Positions 46,194-55,402 of a stretch of 64,000 nt of DNA are shown here, piece after piece. The DNA lies in NCBI GenBank assembly GCA_944326825.1, contig CALVFL010000028.1, positions 1 to 64,000 on the forward strand. The letters run 5' to 3'. Below the pieces are notes generated by a model that had not been told where the DNA came from, did not search any database, and saw only the letters and a program-made list of their open reading frames with translations. The stretch is from an uncultured Erysipelotrichaceae bacterium. Its GTDB lineage: Bacteria > Bacillota_I > Bacilli_A > Erysipelotrichales > Erysipelotrichaceae. The translations under genes were made by a program, and so were the position numbers. Each line of letters opens with the position of its first letter. Within the stretch, counting starts at the first letter, position 1.

Positions 46194-47489
46194 TTACTCC
46201 TTTGCAACTCCATAAAGATCATAATCTTCATAACCGGTTATCTCGACATTGACGAAATCACCGGGCTTTATCACCTTGTCGCTTTTAAAATAGACTACGC
46301 CATCGACATCATCCGGCGCCGAGTAGATACTGCGCCCTACATAACGGTCAAACAGTTCTTCATATCTTTCACAAAGCACTTCATAGACTTTAGAAACCTT
46401 CGCTTCAGCTTTTTTTGAAACGATTTTCTTTTGCACAGCCATCAATTCTTCATATCGTCTTAAAGCTGTTTTTTCATCTACTTCATGATCATATTCATAA
46501 GCCTTGGTATCTTCTTCTTTGGAATAAGTAAAAGCTCCTAAGGAATCAAAACGCAGCTCTTTGACAAGCTCGAGAGTATCTTTAAAAGTTTCTTCATCTT
46601 CAAAAGGAAAACCGACGATCAAAGTAGTACGCAGGACAGGTTCTTTAAAGAGCTCACGGATCTTGGCGATCTTCTCTTTGATCAAAGCCACGCTGCCTCG
46701 GCGATTCATCAGTTTTAAGATCTTGTCATTTCCATATTGGATAGGAATATCAAAATAAGGAATGACTCTTTTGGCCTTGGCCATGAATTCCAAAAGATCA
46801 TCTTCGATCTCATCAGGATACATATACAAGACTCTGATCCATTTAAACGGTATCTCATCAAGCCTTTTTAAAAGGTCTTTTAAAGCAAAGTGCCCGTAAA
46901 GATCATAGCCGTAATAGGTCGTATCCTGAGCGATGACATTGAGTTCTTTGACTCCTAGCTCATATAGGCGCATAGCCTCTTTATAAAGATCTTCGATCGC
47001 AAACGAGCGGCAGTTGCCTCTAATCAAAGGAATGGCACAATAGGCACAACGATTATCACAACCTTCAGCGATCTTTAGATAGCCGTAATAATTATTGGTG
47101 ATGAGTTTGCGGTTAGTCCGATAAGGTACAGTAAATTCTTCACCTAAAAGCTCTTTTAAAATATCATTAAGATCATCATAATCATCAATCTTGATAAAAG
47201 CATCCACCTCTGGCAGATCCTTTTTCAGATCTTCATAATATCTTTGAGCCAGACAGCCGGTCACGATCAGTTTTTTAAGACGGCCTTTTTTATATTCTGC
47301 CATCTCCAAGATAGTATCGATCGCTTCTTTTTTAGCGCTTAAAATAAAACCGCAGGTGTTGATGATGATTACATCGCATTCCTTGGGATCGCTTGAAAAC
47401 TCAAAACGTTTCTCATCAAACATCCCGATGATATATTCGCTGTCAACAAGATTCTTACAGCAACCTAAAGAGATAAATCCTACTTTCAT
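46194..47489 (-). CDS. rimO: Ribosomal protein S12 methylthiotransferase RimO
   Basis: Radical-SAM enzyme that methylthiolates Asp in uS12. 431 residues from ATG 47489, which overlaps the Gx gene stop (ATGA) and has AAGGGTG in front. N-terminal cluster-binding Cys residues (SLGCCKNLVDSE, INTCGF, VTGCLAQR); radical-SAM CDNRCAYCAIPLIRG; VIAQDTTYYGYDLYG; VGFPFEDEETF; C-terminal TRAM domain. The CCKNLVDSE spelling separates RimO from MiaB. Confidence 0.95.
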   Translation of the reverse strand: MKVGFISLGCCKNLVDSEYIIGMFDEKRFEFSSDPKECDVIIINTCGFILSAKKEAIDTILEMAEYKKGRLKKLIVTGCLAQRYYEDLKKDLPEVDAFIKIDDYDDLNDILKELLGEEFTVPYRTNRKLITNNYYGYLKIAEGCDNRCAYCAIPLIRGNCRSFAIEDLYKEAMRLYELGVKELNVIAQDTTYYGYDLYGHFALKDLLKRLDEIPFKWIRVLYMYPDEIEDDLLEFMAKAKRVIPYFDIPIQYGNDKILKLMNRRGSVALIKEKIAKIRELFKEPVLRTTLIVGFPFEDEETFKDTLELVKELRFDSLGAFTYSKEEDTKAYEYDHEVDEKTALRRYEELMAVQKKIVSKKAEAKVSKVYEVLCERYEELFDRYVGRSIYSAPDDVDGVVYFKSDKVIKPGDFVNVEITGYEDYDLYGVAKE

Positions 47490-47974
47490 ACTTTCACCCT
47501 TCTTAAACATTCCTTAGCGACAAAGCCGGTTAAAATACCGGTAGCGATTGATGAGATGGCCAAGATCGGAAAGATCGAAGCGATCATCGCTTGCGAATAA
47601 AGCATCATTACAACGACCACCTGACCCAGAGAATGGAAGATCGCCGACATGATCGACATAAAGATCAAAGATGTCTTTAAACGATGACAGACCATGATGA
47701 CGAGCGTTGAAAAAAGCACGCCCATAAAACTGATCCAGAACTGGCTGCCAAAGATCATTCCTCTTAGTAAAGAACCGATACTTACCCGCATAACATTGAC
47801 AAAGATCAGTTCTTTATAAGAAAAAAGATGGATGGTCACAAGCGAGATGATATTGGCCAAGCCAAAACGGATGCCGAACTGAATAGGCGGGATAAACATG
47901 CTTTCAAAAAGATTGATAACGATGGCCAAAGCACTGAGGATGGCCACATAACTGATTTTCTTAGTCTTATTCAT
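47486..47974 (-). CDS. Gx transporter family protein (heptaprenyl diphosphate synthase component I-like)
   Basis: 162 residues with five or six hydrophobic segments. N-terminal KISYVAILSALAIVINLFESMFIPP and the RFGLANIISLVTIHLF motif match the small Gx transporter family (formerly called HepS component I by similarity), an ECF S-component-like membrane protein. The substrate is unknown; a quinone/thiamine-type precursor is often guessed. Overlaps the NusG-II gene by 8 nt; these two genes travel together in many Bacillota. Confidence 0.8.
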   Translation of the reverse strand: MNKTKKISYVAILSALAIVINLFESMFIPPIQFGIRFGLANIISLVTIHLFSYKELIFVNVMRVSIGSLLRGMIFGSQFWISFMGVLFSTLVIMVCHRLKTSLIFMSIMSAIFHSLGQVVVVMMLYSQAMIASIFPILAISSIATGILTGFVAKECLRRVKV

Positions 47975-48314
47975 TTTCTTCCACCACGATTATTATACCA
48001 TTGGGGATACAGGTTATCGGCGAATAAATACCTAAACTTGGCATCCAGCCCATATTGACGCAAGTCTGGTTGGGACAATCGACATCAAAGGCATGGTAAT
48101 GGGAATCCTTGACTTCAATGTGAAACTTGCCGTATTTGACATCTAATTCATATACAGCATCTTCACTTATGTCAAAACGTAAAAGTTCTTCATCAGTATT
48201 AAGATCGACCACTTTAGCATAAGTGCTGTCTTTTTTTATAAAGTTATCATAGATGAGATACAATCCGCAGATTATCAAGATCAAAACTACGATCAGAATT
48301 TCTTTTTTCTTCAT
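47967..48314 (-). CDS. NusG domain II-containing membrane-anchored protein
   Basis: 115 residues: one N-terminal membrane helix (ILIVVLILIICGLYLIYDNF, residues 5-24), then the extracellular NusG-II domain with its paired Cys in DVDCPNQTCVNMGWM and SPITCIPNGIIIVV. The pattern CP..TC...GW....I.C.PN is diagnostic. Usually found with the Gx transporter; role unknown. GAGGC-TTAAA-ATG start. Confidence 0.82.
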   Translation of the reverse strand: MKKKEILIVVLILIICGLYLIYDNFIKKDSTYAKVVDLNTDEELLRFDISEDAVYELDVKYGKFHIEVKDSHYHAFDVDCPNQTCVNMGWMPSLGIYSPITCIPNGIIIVVEENE

Positions 48315-48315
48315 T

Positions 48316-49668
48316 TTAAGCCTCTATCAGTTCAGTCAGATCCTTAGCCCAGATACCCTTGAAATAGCGTTTTAAAGACAGTATCAATCTTACGACCTGT
48401 TCGATCTGACACAATAATAATACCAAAACAATACTTTGGATACCACAATAGACGGCTATAAAAGCACTGGGAATACCTAAAAGATAGGTTATGCCGGAAT
48501 CAAGGAAGTTAAGGATCTTGGCATCGCCACCGGCTCGAAGAGTTGAAAAGATGACATAGGTCAGCATTCTCAAGATCGCTTTAAAAGCTAAAACATACAA
48601 AAGCCCGGAAGCGATATTATAGACATAAGGGTCTTTGACACTGTAAAGAGCTAAGATCGGACCTTTGAAGATCACGATGAAGAAAGCGATGATAAAAGCG
48701 ATGATGAGTGAAAGACTGATCTGATAAACAGATTCTTCTTTGGCTCTTTCGATCTGATGGGAGCCAAGCCTCGTGCCGATGAGGATCGAAACAGCGCCGC
48801 CATAGCCCCATACGATAAAAAGAAACAAGTTATAGATCTGATTGGCTACATAGTAGGCATCCATATTCTTAGTGCCTAGAAGTCCAAAAGCCTTGATAAA
48901 CAGCGTTGAACCGAAACTGAAGAGCGTTTCATTGATGATCAAAGGCAGCATCTTGGCAATGATCGGCCGATAGAAACTGGGCCGCAAGTCAAAGATCAGC
49001 CTTAGGTCTTGTAAAAAGAAGGGTCTTTTCTTGATAGATAGAATAAGATAGGCGATCATGACGATGGTTTGCGAGATGATGGTGCCCAAAGCTGCGCCAG
49101 CAACTCCGATCTTAAAACCATAGATAAATAAAGCGTTAAAAAAGACATTGCCGATCGCTCCCAATAAAGAAAAATAAAAGGTTATCTTGGTTTCATGAAT
49201 GGAGCGGTAAGCCACCATCATGGAGTTGTTGATGGCAAAAGGGATACAGGAAAAGATCGTTATGCTTAAATAGTCTAGGGAATATTTCAATACTTGAGTA
49301 TCGTCAAGATAAAATAACAGCAAGTCATCGCCCATAAATAAGAACACACCGATCCAGACTAAGGCATTAAAAAGAGTAAAGATCAGGGATAAACCAAAGA
49401 CCCTTGTCATATTATCAGCTTGTCTGGCACCATAAAACTGGGCAGCAAAAATAGCGATGCCGCTGGTAATGCCAAAAGAGATGCCGTCATGCAAAGTTAT
49501 GATCTGCGAGGCATTGCCGACTGCTGTCACCATGCCGATCGAAGAGGCCATCAAAGAATCGATAGTTGACATGCAAGAGCTGAGCAGAGTGCTTAAGGCT
49601 AAGGGCAAGGCGATCCGAAATGTCGTTTCATAAAAGGCCCTGTCGCCAAAGAACCGGCTTAGTTTCAT
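48316..49668 (-). CDS. MATE-family exporter (second copy)
   Basis: 450 residues, 12 membrane segments, two homologous halves: FYETTFRIALPLALSTLLSSCMSTIDSLMASSIGMVTAVGNASQI and MLPLIINETLFSFGSTLFIKAFGLLGTKNMDAYYVANQIY. Different subfamily from the 35.9-kb copy. Substrate unknown. The start overlaps the helicase stop by 4 nt and the ribosome site is poor, so translation is likely coupled. Confidence 0.9.
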   Translation of the reverse strand: MKLSRFFGDRAFYETTFRIALPLALSTLLSSCMSTIDSLMASSIGMVTAVGNASQIITLHDGISFGITSGIAIFAAQFYGARQADNMTRVFGLSLIFTLFNALVWIGVFLFMGDDLLLFYLDDTQVLKYSLDYLSITIFSCIPFAINNSMMVAYRSIHETKITFYFSLLGAIGNVFFNALFIYGFKIGVAGAALGTIISQTIVMIAYLILSIKKRPFFLQDLRLIFDLRPSFYRPIIAKMLPLIINETLFSFGSTLFIKAFGLLGTKNMDAYYVANQIYNLFLFIVWGYGGAVSILIGTRLGSHQIERAKEESVYQISLSLIIAFIIAFFIVIFKGPILALYSVKDPYVYNIASGLLYVLAFKAILRMLTYVIFSTLRAGGDAKILNFLDSGITYLLGIPSAFIAVYCGIQSIVLVLLLCQIEQVVRLILSLKRYFKGIWAKDLTELIEA

Positions 49669-50996
49669 CCTTTATTGTTTGCTTTGTATCTGGCCTTCTT
49701 CTCTTCTTTGATCTTGGCTTTGATAAACTCACGGCGCTCTTTTTGTTTGATGCGGTTGATCAAAGCCGTCTTTTTCTTTTTATAATTCGGTTTTACTTTC
49801 TCTTTTTTACGATAGAGCTGACGAGCCAGCTCTTTTTCTCTGACTTCACTTTTAGAAAGCTTTCGCTCTCTCATCCTTACATCGACAAGACTTCCCTGCT
49901 TGATCGTTTTCGATTTAAAAGCAATACCTTGTTTGAGCAAAGTATCGATCGCTTTTTGATCGCTTTCTTTATAAAGCAGAAAACAAGTGCCGTGTTTGCC
50001 GCTTCGGCCAGTCCGGCCGCTGCGATGGGTATAGAAAGCCAGATCACTTGGCAAGCCCAAAGAAACGACATGAGTTATGGCATCGATGTCGATGCCTCTT
50101 GAAGCTACGTCACTGGCAACGATATATGTGTAGTCTTTCTCTTTTAAAAGTTTCATCGCTTTACTTCGCTCACGGGAAGAAAGACCGCCATGGATCTCTA
50201 AAGCTTTGTAGCCGTTACTTTTAAGAGTTTCATAGGTCTTATGACATTCTTCTCTTGTATTGGCAAAGATCAGACATACATAAGGGTTGATGCAGGGCAA
50301 AAGATCGAGTAAAGCTTCATCATACTCTTTATGTTTGCAGTTTATAAGCACATGATCGATATTAGGATTAAAAGTTGTTTCATTATCGATCTTAATGATA
50401 TCCGGTCCGTTTAAATAACGTTTGATGAACGGTTTTAGATTATCGGATAAGGTAGCACTAAAACACATCACCTCAAGGTTTTCGGGCATCTTGGCAAATA
50501 CCTTGTCGATATCTTCTAAAAACCCGTATTCTAAGGTCATGTCAGCTTCATCAATAACGTAAAGTTTAACACTATCTACTCTTAAACTGTTATCATCAAA
50601 CAATTCTTTTATCTTGCCAGGTGTCCCGATGATGATATGGGGTGCTCTTTTAAGCTTGTTTTTGGCCTTTAAAGAATCAATGCCGGAACTTAGTAAGAGG
50701 ACTCTTAGATCTTTTAGCACCTCTTTAGCCGTCTTTAGACGATCGGCTAACTGAATGGCTAATTCTTTAGTCGGCAAAGAGATCACGACTTGAGTGACAT
50801 CCTCTTTGGTATCGACTAACTCCATGATCGGTATCAGGAAAGCATGGGTCTTGCCGGTACCGGTCGGTGAAATAGCCACGATGTCTTTGCCTTTTTTAGC
50901 CATCTTCACACAGGCTTCCTGCACCTTGGTCAAGGTCGTAAAACCGTTTAATTCGATAAAGTTTTTAGTAGTGTCTTTAAAATTAAAATCAATCAC
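49665..50996 (-). CDS. DEAD-box RNA helicase
   Basis: 443 residues, GTG start. Motif I SPTGTGKT, PTKELAIQL, TPGKIKE, DEAD in VIDEADMTLEYGF, SAT, and motif VI HRSGRTGRSG. After residue 370 the tail is very basic (RKKEKVKPNYKKKKTALINRIKQKERREFIKAK), as in CshA/CshB-type helicases that act in RNA decay or ribosome assembly. TGCTAAAAT ends 6 nt before the GTG, with no ribosome site, so this is probably a leaderless GUG start. First gene of the operon, divergent from ispH. Confidence 0.93.
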   Translation of the reverse strand: MIDFNFKDTTKNFIELNGFTTLTKVQEACVKMAKKGKDIVAISPTGTGKTHAFLIPIMELVDTKEDVTQVVISLPTKELAIQLADRLKTAKEVLKDLRVLLLSSGIDSLKAKNKLKRAPHIIIGTPGKIKELFDDNSLRVDSVKLYVIDEADMTLEYGFLEDIDKVFAKMPENLEVMCFSATLSDNLKPFIKRYLNGPDIIKIDNETTFNPNIDHVLINCKHKEYDEALLDLLPCINPYVCLIFANTREECHKTYETLKSNGYKALEIHGGLSSRERSKAMKLLKEKDYTYIVASDVASRGIDIDAITHVVSLGLPSDLAFYTHRSGRTGRSGKHGTCFLLYKESDQKAIDTLLKQGIAFKSKTIKQGSLVDVRMRERKLSKSEVREKELARQLYRKKEKVKPNYKKKKTALINRIKQKERREFIKAKIKEEKKARYKANNKG

Positions 50997-51032
50997 GTAT
51001 CAATTTTAGCACGACAATGCTAAAATATCATT
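50997..51032. promoter_or_regulatory. Symmetric 36-bp divergent promoter, helicase operon / ispH
   Basis: ATTTTAGCA (51003-51011) and TGCTAAAAT (51018-51026) are perfect inverted repeats with a 6-bp spacer. Each arm is an extended -10 (TGCTAAAAT) pointing outward, and each ends exactly 6 nt before its start codon (ATG 51033, GTG 50996). No -35 of quality is visible for either. Both mRNAs should be leaderless. Confidence 0.75.
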
Positions 51033-51944
51033 ATGAATGTTAAAAAAGTTATTCCCAGCGGCTATTGTAAAGGGGTGATCCGAGCGATCGAGTTAGCCAA
51101 AAAGACCAGACTTGAAAATAAAGAAGCTAAGATCTATGTCTTAGGCATGATCGTTCATAACCGTTATGTGGCAGAAGCTTTAAAGCGCTATAGGATCGAA
51201 ACGCTTGACGATAAGGCCAAAAGCAAGGAAGAGCTGCTTGATAAGATCGATGATGGCATCGTCATCTTTACAGCTCACGGGATCGCTGACAGGATCAAAA
51301 AGAAAGCTGAAGACAAAGGCCTCAAATATGTCGATGCCTCATGTGATGATGTGATCGCCACCCAAAAACTGGTCAAGGAAAAGATCACCGAAGGATATAA
51401 AGTGCTCTATATCGGTAAAAAAAGTCATCCAGAAGCTCTAGCGATCCTTTCGATCAGCGAGGATATCCATTTGATCGCAAATCCTGATGATCTTTCATCT
51501 TTAAAACTTGATGATGACAAGATCTTTGTCACCAATCAAACGACGATGTCGCTTTTGGAAGTAAAGAGCTTTTTTGATAAGATCGCTCAGATATATCCTA
51601 AGGCCGTCTTTGCCAAAGAGATCTGCAATGCCACTACTATGCGCCAGAATGCTATCTTGAATCTTAAAGACTGTGATCTGCTTTATATCGTTGGTGATCC
51701 TTCATCCAATAATTCCATGAAACTTAAAGAACTTGGCGAAAAAGTCGGTATCCGAAAAGTCAGGATGATCGAAGATGCCAGCGAGATCACTGAAACTGAT
51801 CTTGGCGATGTCAAAAATGTCTATGTCACCTCTGGAGCCAGTACCCCTGCTTATCTGCAAGAGCAGGTCATTGCTGTATTAAAGGATTATGCCCAAACGA
51901 AAGTATTAAAAAAGCCTAAGGTCGATCTGGCTGAGATCCTTTAG
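51033..51944 (+). CDS. ispH: 4-hydroxy-3-methylbut-2-enyl diphosphate reductase
   Basis: Last step of the MEP isoprenoid pathway, a [4Fe-4S] enzyme. 303 residues with the three cluster Cys in SGYCKGVIRAIE, DASCDDVIATQ, and AKEICNATTMRQ; also VYVLGMIVHNR, FTAHGI, YVTSGASTPAYL. It implies MEP rather than mevalonate synthesis in this organism. No ribosome site; see the shared symmetric promoter. The 3' end overlaps the converging flippase gene by 4 nt inside a shared terminator. Confidence 0.95.
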   Translation: MNVKKVIPSGYCKGVIRAIELAKKTRLENKEAKIYVLGMIVHNRYVAEALKRYRIETLDDKAKSKEELLDKIDDGIVIFTAHGIADRIKKKAEDKGLKYVDASCDDVIATQKLVKEKITEGYKVLYIGKKSHPEALAILSISEDIHLIANPDDLSSLKLDDDKIFVTNQTTMSLLEVKSFFDKIAQIYPKAVFAKEICNATTMRQNAILNLKDCDLLYIVGDPSSNNSMKLKELGEKVGIRKVRMIEDASEITETDLGDVKNVYVTSGASTPAYLQEQVIAVLKDYAQTKVLKKPKVDLAEIL

Positions 51945-51950
51945 GCTTTT
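51908..51950. terminator. Bidirectional terminator within the ispH / flippase 3' overlap
   Basis: AAAAGCCTAAGG and CCTTTAGGCTTTT pair with one bulge; A-rich on the left, T-rich on the right. Both genes' stop codons lie inside the structure. Confidence 0.65.
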
Positions 51951-53569
51951 AGCTTATTTAAGACTGTATGGATATGATCTTTCAGATCTTTGCCGCTGAT
52001 CGCTTTAAGCAGACCGAAGAAATCGGCGATCAGGATATAAATGGCTATTGACATCAAACCATAGATACCCAAAACAACGATACATAAGATACGGCTTTCA
52101 AAATTGAACGGTACAAAGTTTATAAGCAATATCGGTAAACAAGAGATGATGGAAGCGATGATGATAAAGATCGCTCTTTTGAAAAATAAAGCATAATTGA
52201 CATTAAAATTGTTTCTGATAAGGACAAGAATGCTTATAACTACAAATGCTCCCACAAGGATATCCGATAAGATCATGCCGTTATAAGTCATGAAACGTAC
52301 AAAAGTAAAGAAAGCAATGACTTTGATGATGTTGCCAAGTGTAAGGATGATCAAGGTATTCTTGCGCATCCTGAGGGTTATCGACATCGAACACAATAAC
52401 TGATTAAGCGTATCCACAAAAACTGAGATCATATAGAATTTCAAGATCGTTGAGCCGATCTCTAAACTGGAATCACCATACATGATATAGTAAACCGGTC
52501 TGGCATAAACGATCAGCCAGGCGATCATCGGCACCAAGATGAAAAACAAGGTATTTAAGATAAGCAAGACCTGCTTGCTTAAGTTTTTGAGATCTCTTTT
52601 TTCAAGCGACTCGGTAAGATAAGGGACAAGCCCTGAACTGAAACCCAGTGCTAAAACCAAAGGGATCGATGATAATTTGGAAAGATTGACCTGAATGATG
52701 CCAAAAATCAGTTTGATATTCTCATAATTAGCGCCAACAGAAGTCGAATAGTCAATGAAAAAGGTTGAATTGACTATGACTGGAAAATAAGCGAATAAAG
52801 ATACCAAAAGATACGGCAGACCGATCGATAGCAATTCTAAAAAGACAGAACGGCTATCACGATTGGTATCAGTCTGTTCTAAGGCCAGTTTATGTACTTC
52901 ATCATTGGTCTTGCGAAGCGAGAGTGTCAGATAGATTATCGCAAACAAGGCACCGATACTGGCAGCCAAGATAGCAGTATAGATCGCATAGATGCCTTCA
53001 AGTTTTAAAATATTGACGACAAAAAAACCGCCTAAGATAATAAAACCGACTCTGACTAACTGCTCAAGGACTTGCGAGGCAGCATAGGCATTAAGCATCT
53101 TTAAACCCTGATAATAGCCTCTGATCGAACTAAGCAAAGGAACCAGTACAAGCGCTATTGCCAAAATATAAAACAGATTGACAAGAGTGGCAATATCGCT
53201 TTGTGTTGCCTGATCGCCTAAGATATAGGAAGCAAACGGGTTAGCAGCCAAAACGAAGATGACGGCCACGATAAAACCGCTCACGAGCAAAAAAGAACTT
53301 CCCAGTTTCTTTACCAAAAGCACAGTTTTATAATCGTTGCGGCTATAATACTTAGCCACTAAAGCAGCGATGGCAAAAGGAAGCCCAGCCCCTGATATCC
53401 TTAATAAAAGATCATAATAAGTATAGGTCAGACTGTAAAAGACCATATTGGCATCGCCGGCATAACTGTTTAATGGAACGACATATAAAAGTCCCAGCAG
53501 CTTCGATAAAAAGATGCCAAAAGAACTGGCTAAAGCACCGGTTATCAGCGATTGTTTAGCCTTGCTCAT
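51941..53569 (-). CDS. MVF-family lipid flippase (MurJ / SpoVB-like)
   Basis: About 542 residues from ATG 53569 (GAAGGAG 9 nt upstream). Some 14 hydrophobic segments; opening KQSLITGALASSFGIFLSKLLGLLYVVPLNSYAGDANMVFYSLTYTYYDLLLRIS-GAGLPFAIAALVAKYYSRNDY matches the Bacillota MurJ/SpoVB/YtgP lineage. It probably flips lipid II. This is a better fit than the drug-exporting MATE copies. MurC (57588-58892) and RodA (17037-18203) belong to the same peptidoglycan pathway. Confidence 0.82.
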   Translation of the reverse strand: MSKAKQSLITGALASSFGIFLSKLLGLLYVVPLNSYAGDANMVFYSLTYTYYDLLLRISGAGLPFAIAALVAKYYSRNDYKTVLLVKKLGSSFLLVSGFIVAVIFVLAANPFASYILGDQATQSDIATLVNLFYILAIALVLVPLLSSIRGYYQGLKMLNAYAASQVLEQLVRVGFIILGGFFVVNILKLEGIYAIYTAILAASIGALFAIIYLTLSLRKTNDEVHKLALEQTDTNRDSRSVFLELLSIGLPYLLVSLFAYFPVIVNSTFFIDYSTSVGANYENIKLIFGIIQVNLSKLSSIPLVLALGFSSGLVPYLTESLEKRDLKNLSKQVLLILNTLFFILVPMIAWLIVYARPVYYIMYGDSSLEIGSTILKFYMISVFVDTLNQLLCSMSITLRMRKNTLIILTLGNIIKVIAFFTFVRFMTYNGMILSDILVGAFVVISILVLIRNNFNVNYALFFKRAIFIIIASIISCLPILLINFVPFNFESRILCIVVLGIYGLMSIAIYILIADFFGLLKAISGKDLKDHIHTVLNKLKA

Positions 53570-54086
53570 CAACGGCAGCTCCTTCATCAGCTACAGTCGG
53601 AGTAATATCAAAAGCGAAATACTCCCGATAAGTATTTGTCAGCATCTCATCTTGCCATTGCACCAGCATCTTGACATGAGGTGTTTCATTGGTAGTGACG
53701 CCTGACAAGATCACTCCTTTAACATAGCCCTTTTCTTCATCAATCTGATTGGGGACCATCTTGTAGATCTGATCTTCAAAGATGCCGACACTTGAAGCCA
53801 TGACCGAATGGTAATCAACACCGTTTTCAATAGCCATCGCTTCGATATCGTATAAAGCTATCCTTGGATTATCGATGATGACATAATAACGATATCCCCC
53901 ATCTATAGCCGCAATATCGCAGGTAATATCATAATATTCCGAAGAAGTCATGAAATTCTGATTGGCAGCGATCAGATCGATCATGTCCTGATAACGTCCG
54001 TTGGGACTGACTTCATTGCGGGCAACATTGTCGCCGCATCCTGTCAAGATCAGCAAAAGTGAAAACAACACTACTATTCTTTTCAT
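53556..54086 (-). CDS. Unrecognised lipoprotein
   Basis: 176 residues from ATG 54086. Signal peptide with lipobox LTGC (KRIVVLFSLLLILTGCG). After a short linker comes a roughly 130-residue extracellular domain with aromatic-rich strands (YYDITCDIAAIDGGYRYYVIIDNP, YKMVPNQIDEEKGYVKGVIL). I do not recognise a family. It sits between tyrS and the flippase gene, overlapping the latter's start, so it may be co-translated with the flippase. Confidence 0.75.
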   Translation of the reverse strand: MKRIVVLFSLLLILTGCGDNVARNEVSPNGRYQDMIDLIAANQNFMTSSEYYDITCDIAAIDGGYRYYVIIDNPRIALYDIEAMAIENGVDYHSVMASSVGIFEDQIYKMVPNQIDEEKGYVKGVILSGVTTNETPHVKMLVQWQDEMLTNTYREYFAFDITPTVADEGAAVDEQG

Positions 54087-54091
54087 AACGA

Positions 54092-55324
54092 TCACACTTC
54101 TTCAAAGTAACAGACAAACCAGTGTTTCTTGCCTTTTTTAATGATGTATAGATCATCGGCAAAACCATCTTCTTTTTTAACCTGCAAAGTAAAATCCGTA
54201 ACTTTATTGCCGTTGGCATAGATACTGCCGCCTTTGATAAGATCTCTGGCCTCTCTTTTGGAATGACAGGCCTTAGCGCTTACCAAAGCATCACAAATAT
54301 CCATGCCCTCTTCTATCTTGGCTTTAGGAGCACTTTTTAGACCCTCTCTCAATTCTCTTAGAGAAAGATCTCTAATATCACCTTTAAATAAAGTATCAGT
54401 GATCCTCAAAGCATCTTCAAGACCTTTTTCGCCATGCACGAAAGTAACGACTTCCCTGGCTAAAGCTTTATGGGCATTTCTTAAATGCGGATTTTCAGCA
54501 TGATCTTTTGCCAAAGCTTCGATCTCTTCTTTAGAAAGGAAAGTAAAGATCTTCAAGTAATCGATGACCATTTCATCTTCGACGTTCAATAAATACTGAT
54601 ACATGGCATAAGGTGAAGTCTTATCGCCATCAAGCCAAATAGCGTTGCCTTCTGACTTGCCGAATTTATTGCCGCTTTTATCAGTGACTAAAGGCATCGT
54701 AAAAGCGTAAGCTTCTTTATTCAGTTTCTTGCGGATCAGATCGACACCGGCAGTTATATTGCCCCACTGGTCACTGCCTGCTACCTGCATCACACAGTTT
54801 TTGGAGGTGTAAAGATGATAAAAATCCATCGCCTGCAAAAGCATATAAGTAAACTCGGCAAAAGTGATGCCGGTATCAAGTCTTCTTTTGATGATGTCTT
54901 TATCAAGCATATAGTTGACATTGATGTATTTGCCATACTCACGCAAAAAATCGATCAAAGTCAGATCTTTGGTCCAGTCATAGTTATTGACGACTTCAAA
55001 GCCGAAAAGTTTTTCTACCTGCGCCTTCAAACATTCAATATTGTGTTCGACTTCCTCGATCGATTTCATCTCTCTTTCAGCAGTCGGCTTAGGATCGCCG
55101 ATCCTTCCAGTCGCTCCCCCGATCAGCAAGATAGGATGATGTCCGCCGTCTTTTAATCTTTTTGAGATCAAAAAACTGGATAGATGTCCTAAATGCAGAC
55201 TGTCGCCAGTCGGGTCAGTTCCTATATAAAAGGTCAGTCCCCCTTCGTTAATTTTATCTTCAATTTCCGGGCTTGTCATATCTTTGATCAAACCACGCCA
55301 TTTTAATTCATCAAAAAGTTTCAT
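54092..55324 (-). CDS. tyrS: Tyrosyl-tRNA synthetase
   Basis: 410 residues, class I. HIGH-like DSLHLGHLSSFL, GGATGRIGDP, the KMSKS-like KFGKSEGNA, and a C-terminal S4 RNA-binding domain (ACHSKREARDLIKGGSIYANGNKV). GGAGGTTTTAA-ATG, with TATAAT about 30 nt upstream. The 78-nt upstream gap is too short for a T-box leader, so this copy is not T-box regulated. Downstream of ccpA as in Bacillus. Confidence 0.97.
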   Translation of the reverse strand: MKLFDELKWRGLIKDMTSPEIEDKINEGGLTFYIGTDPTGDSLHLGHLSSFLISKRLKDGGHHPILLIGGATGRIGDPKPTAEREMKSIEEVEHNIECLKAQVEKLFGFEVVNNYDWTKDLTLIDFLREYGKYINVNYMLDKDIIKRRLDTGITFAEFTYMLLQAMDFYHLYTSKNCVMQVAGSDQWGNITAGVDLIRKKLNKEAYAFTMPLVTDKSGNKFGKSEGNAIWLDGDKTSPYAMYQYLLNVEDEMVIDYLKIFTFLSKEEIEALAKDHAENPHLRNAHKALAREVVTFVHGEKGLEDALRITDTLFKGDIRDLSLRELREGLKSAPKAKIEEGMDICDALVSAKACHSKREARDLIKGGSIYANGNKVTDFTLQVKKEDGFADDLYIIKKGKKHWFVCYFEEV

Positions 55325-55370
55325 TTAAAACCTCCAAATCACTATTATGATTATACACATCTCAAGCCTA

Positions 55371-55398
55371 AAAGAAAAGAGCGGAAGACCTTCCGCTC
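55371..55398 (-). terminator. Terminator of the ccpA operon
   Basis: GAGCGGAAG (55379-55387) / CTTCCGCTC (55390-55398), effectively 8 bp with a 4-nt loop, followed on the minus strand by TTTTCTTTT (55378-55370). Confidence 0.88.
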
Positions 55399-55402
55399 GT
55401 AA

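Noticed and set aside
55325-55402. T-box leader for tyrS
   Set aside because: Gap is only 78 nt and is filled by the ccpA terminator and a sigma-A promoter; no T-box core sequence.
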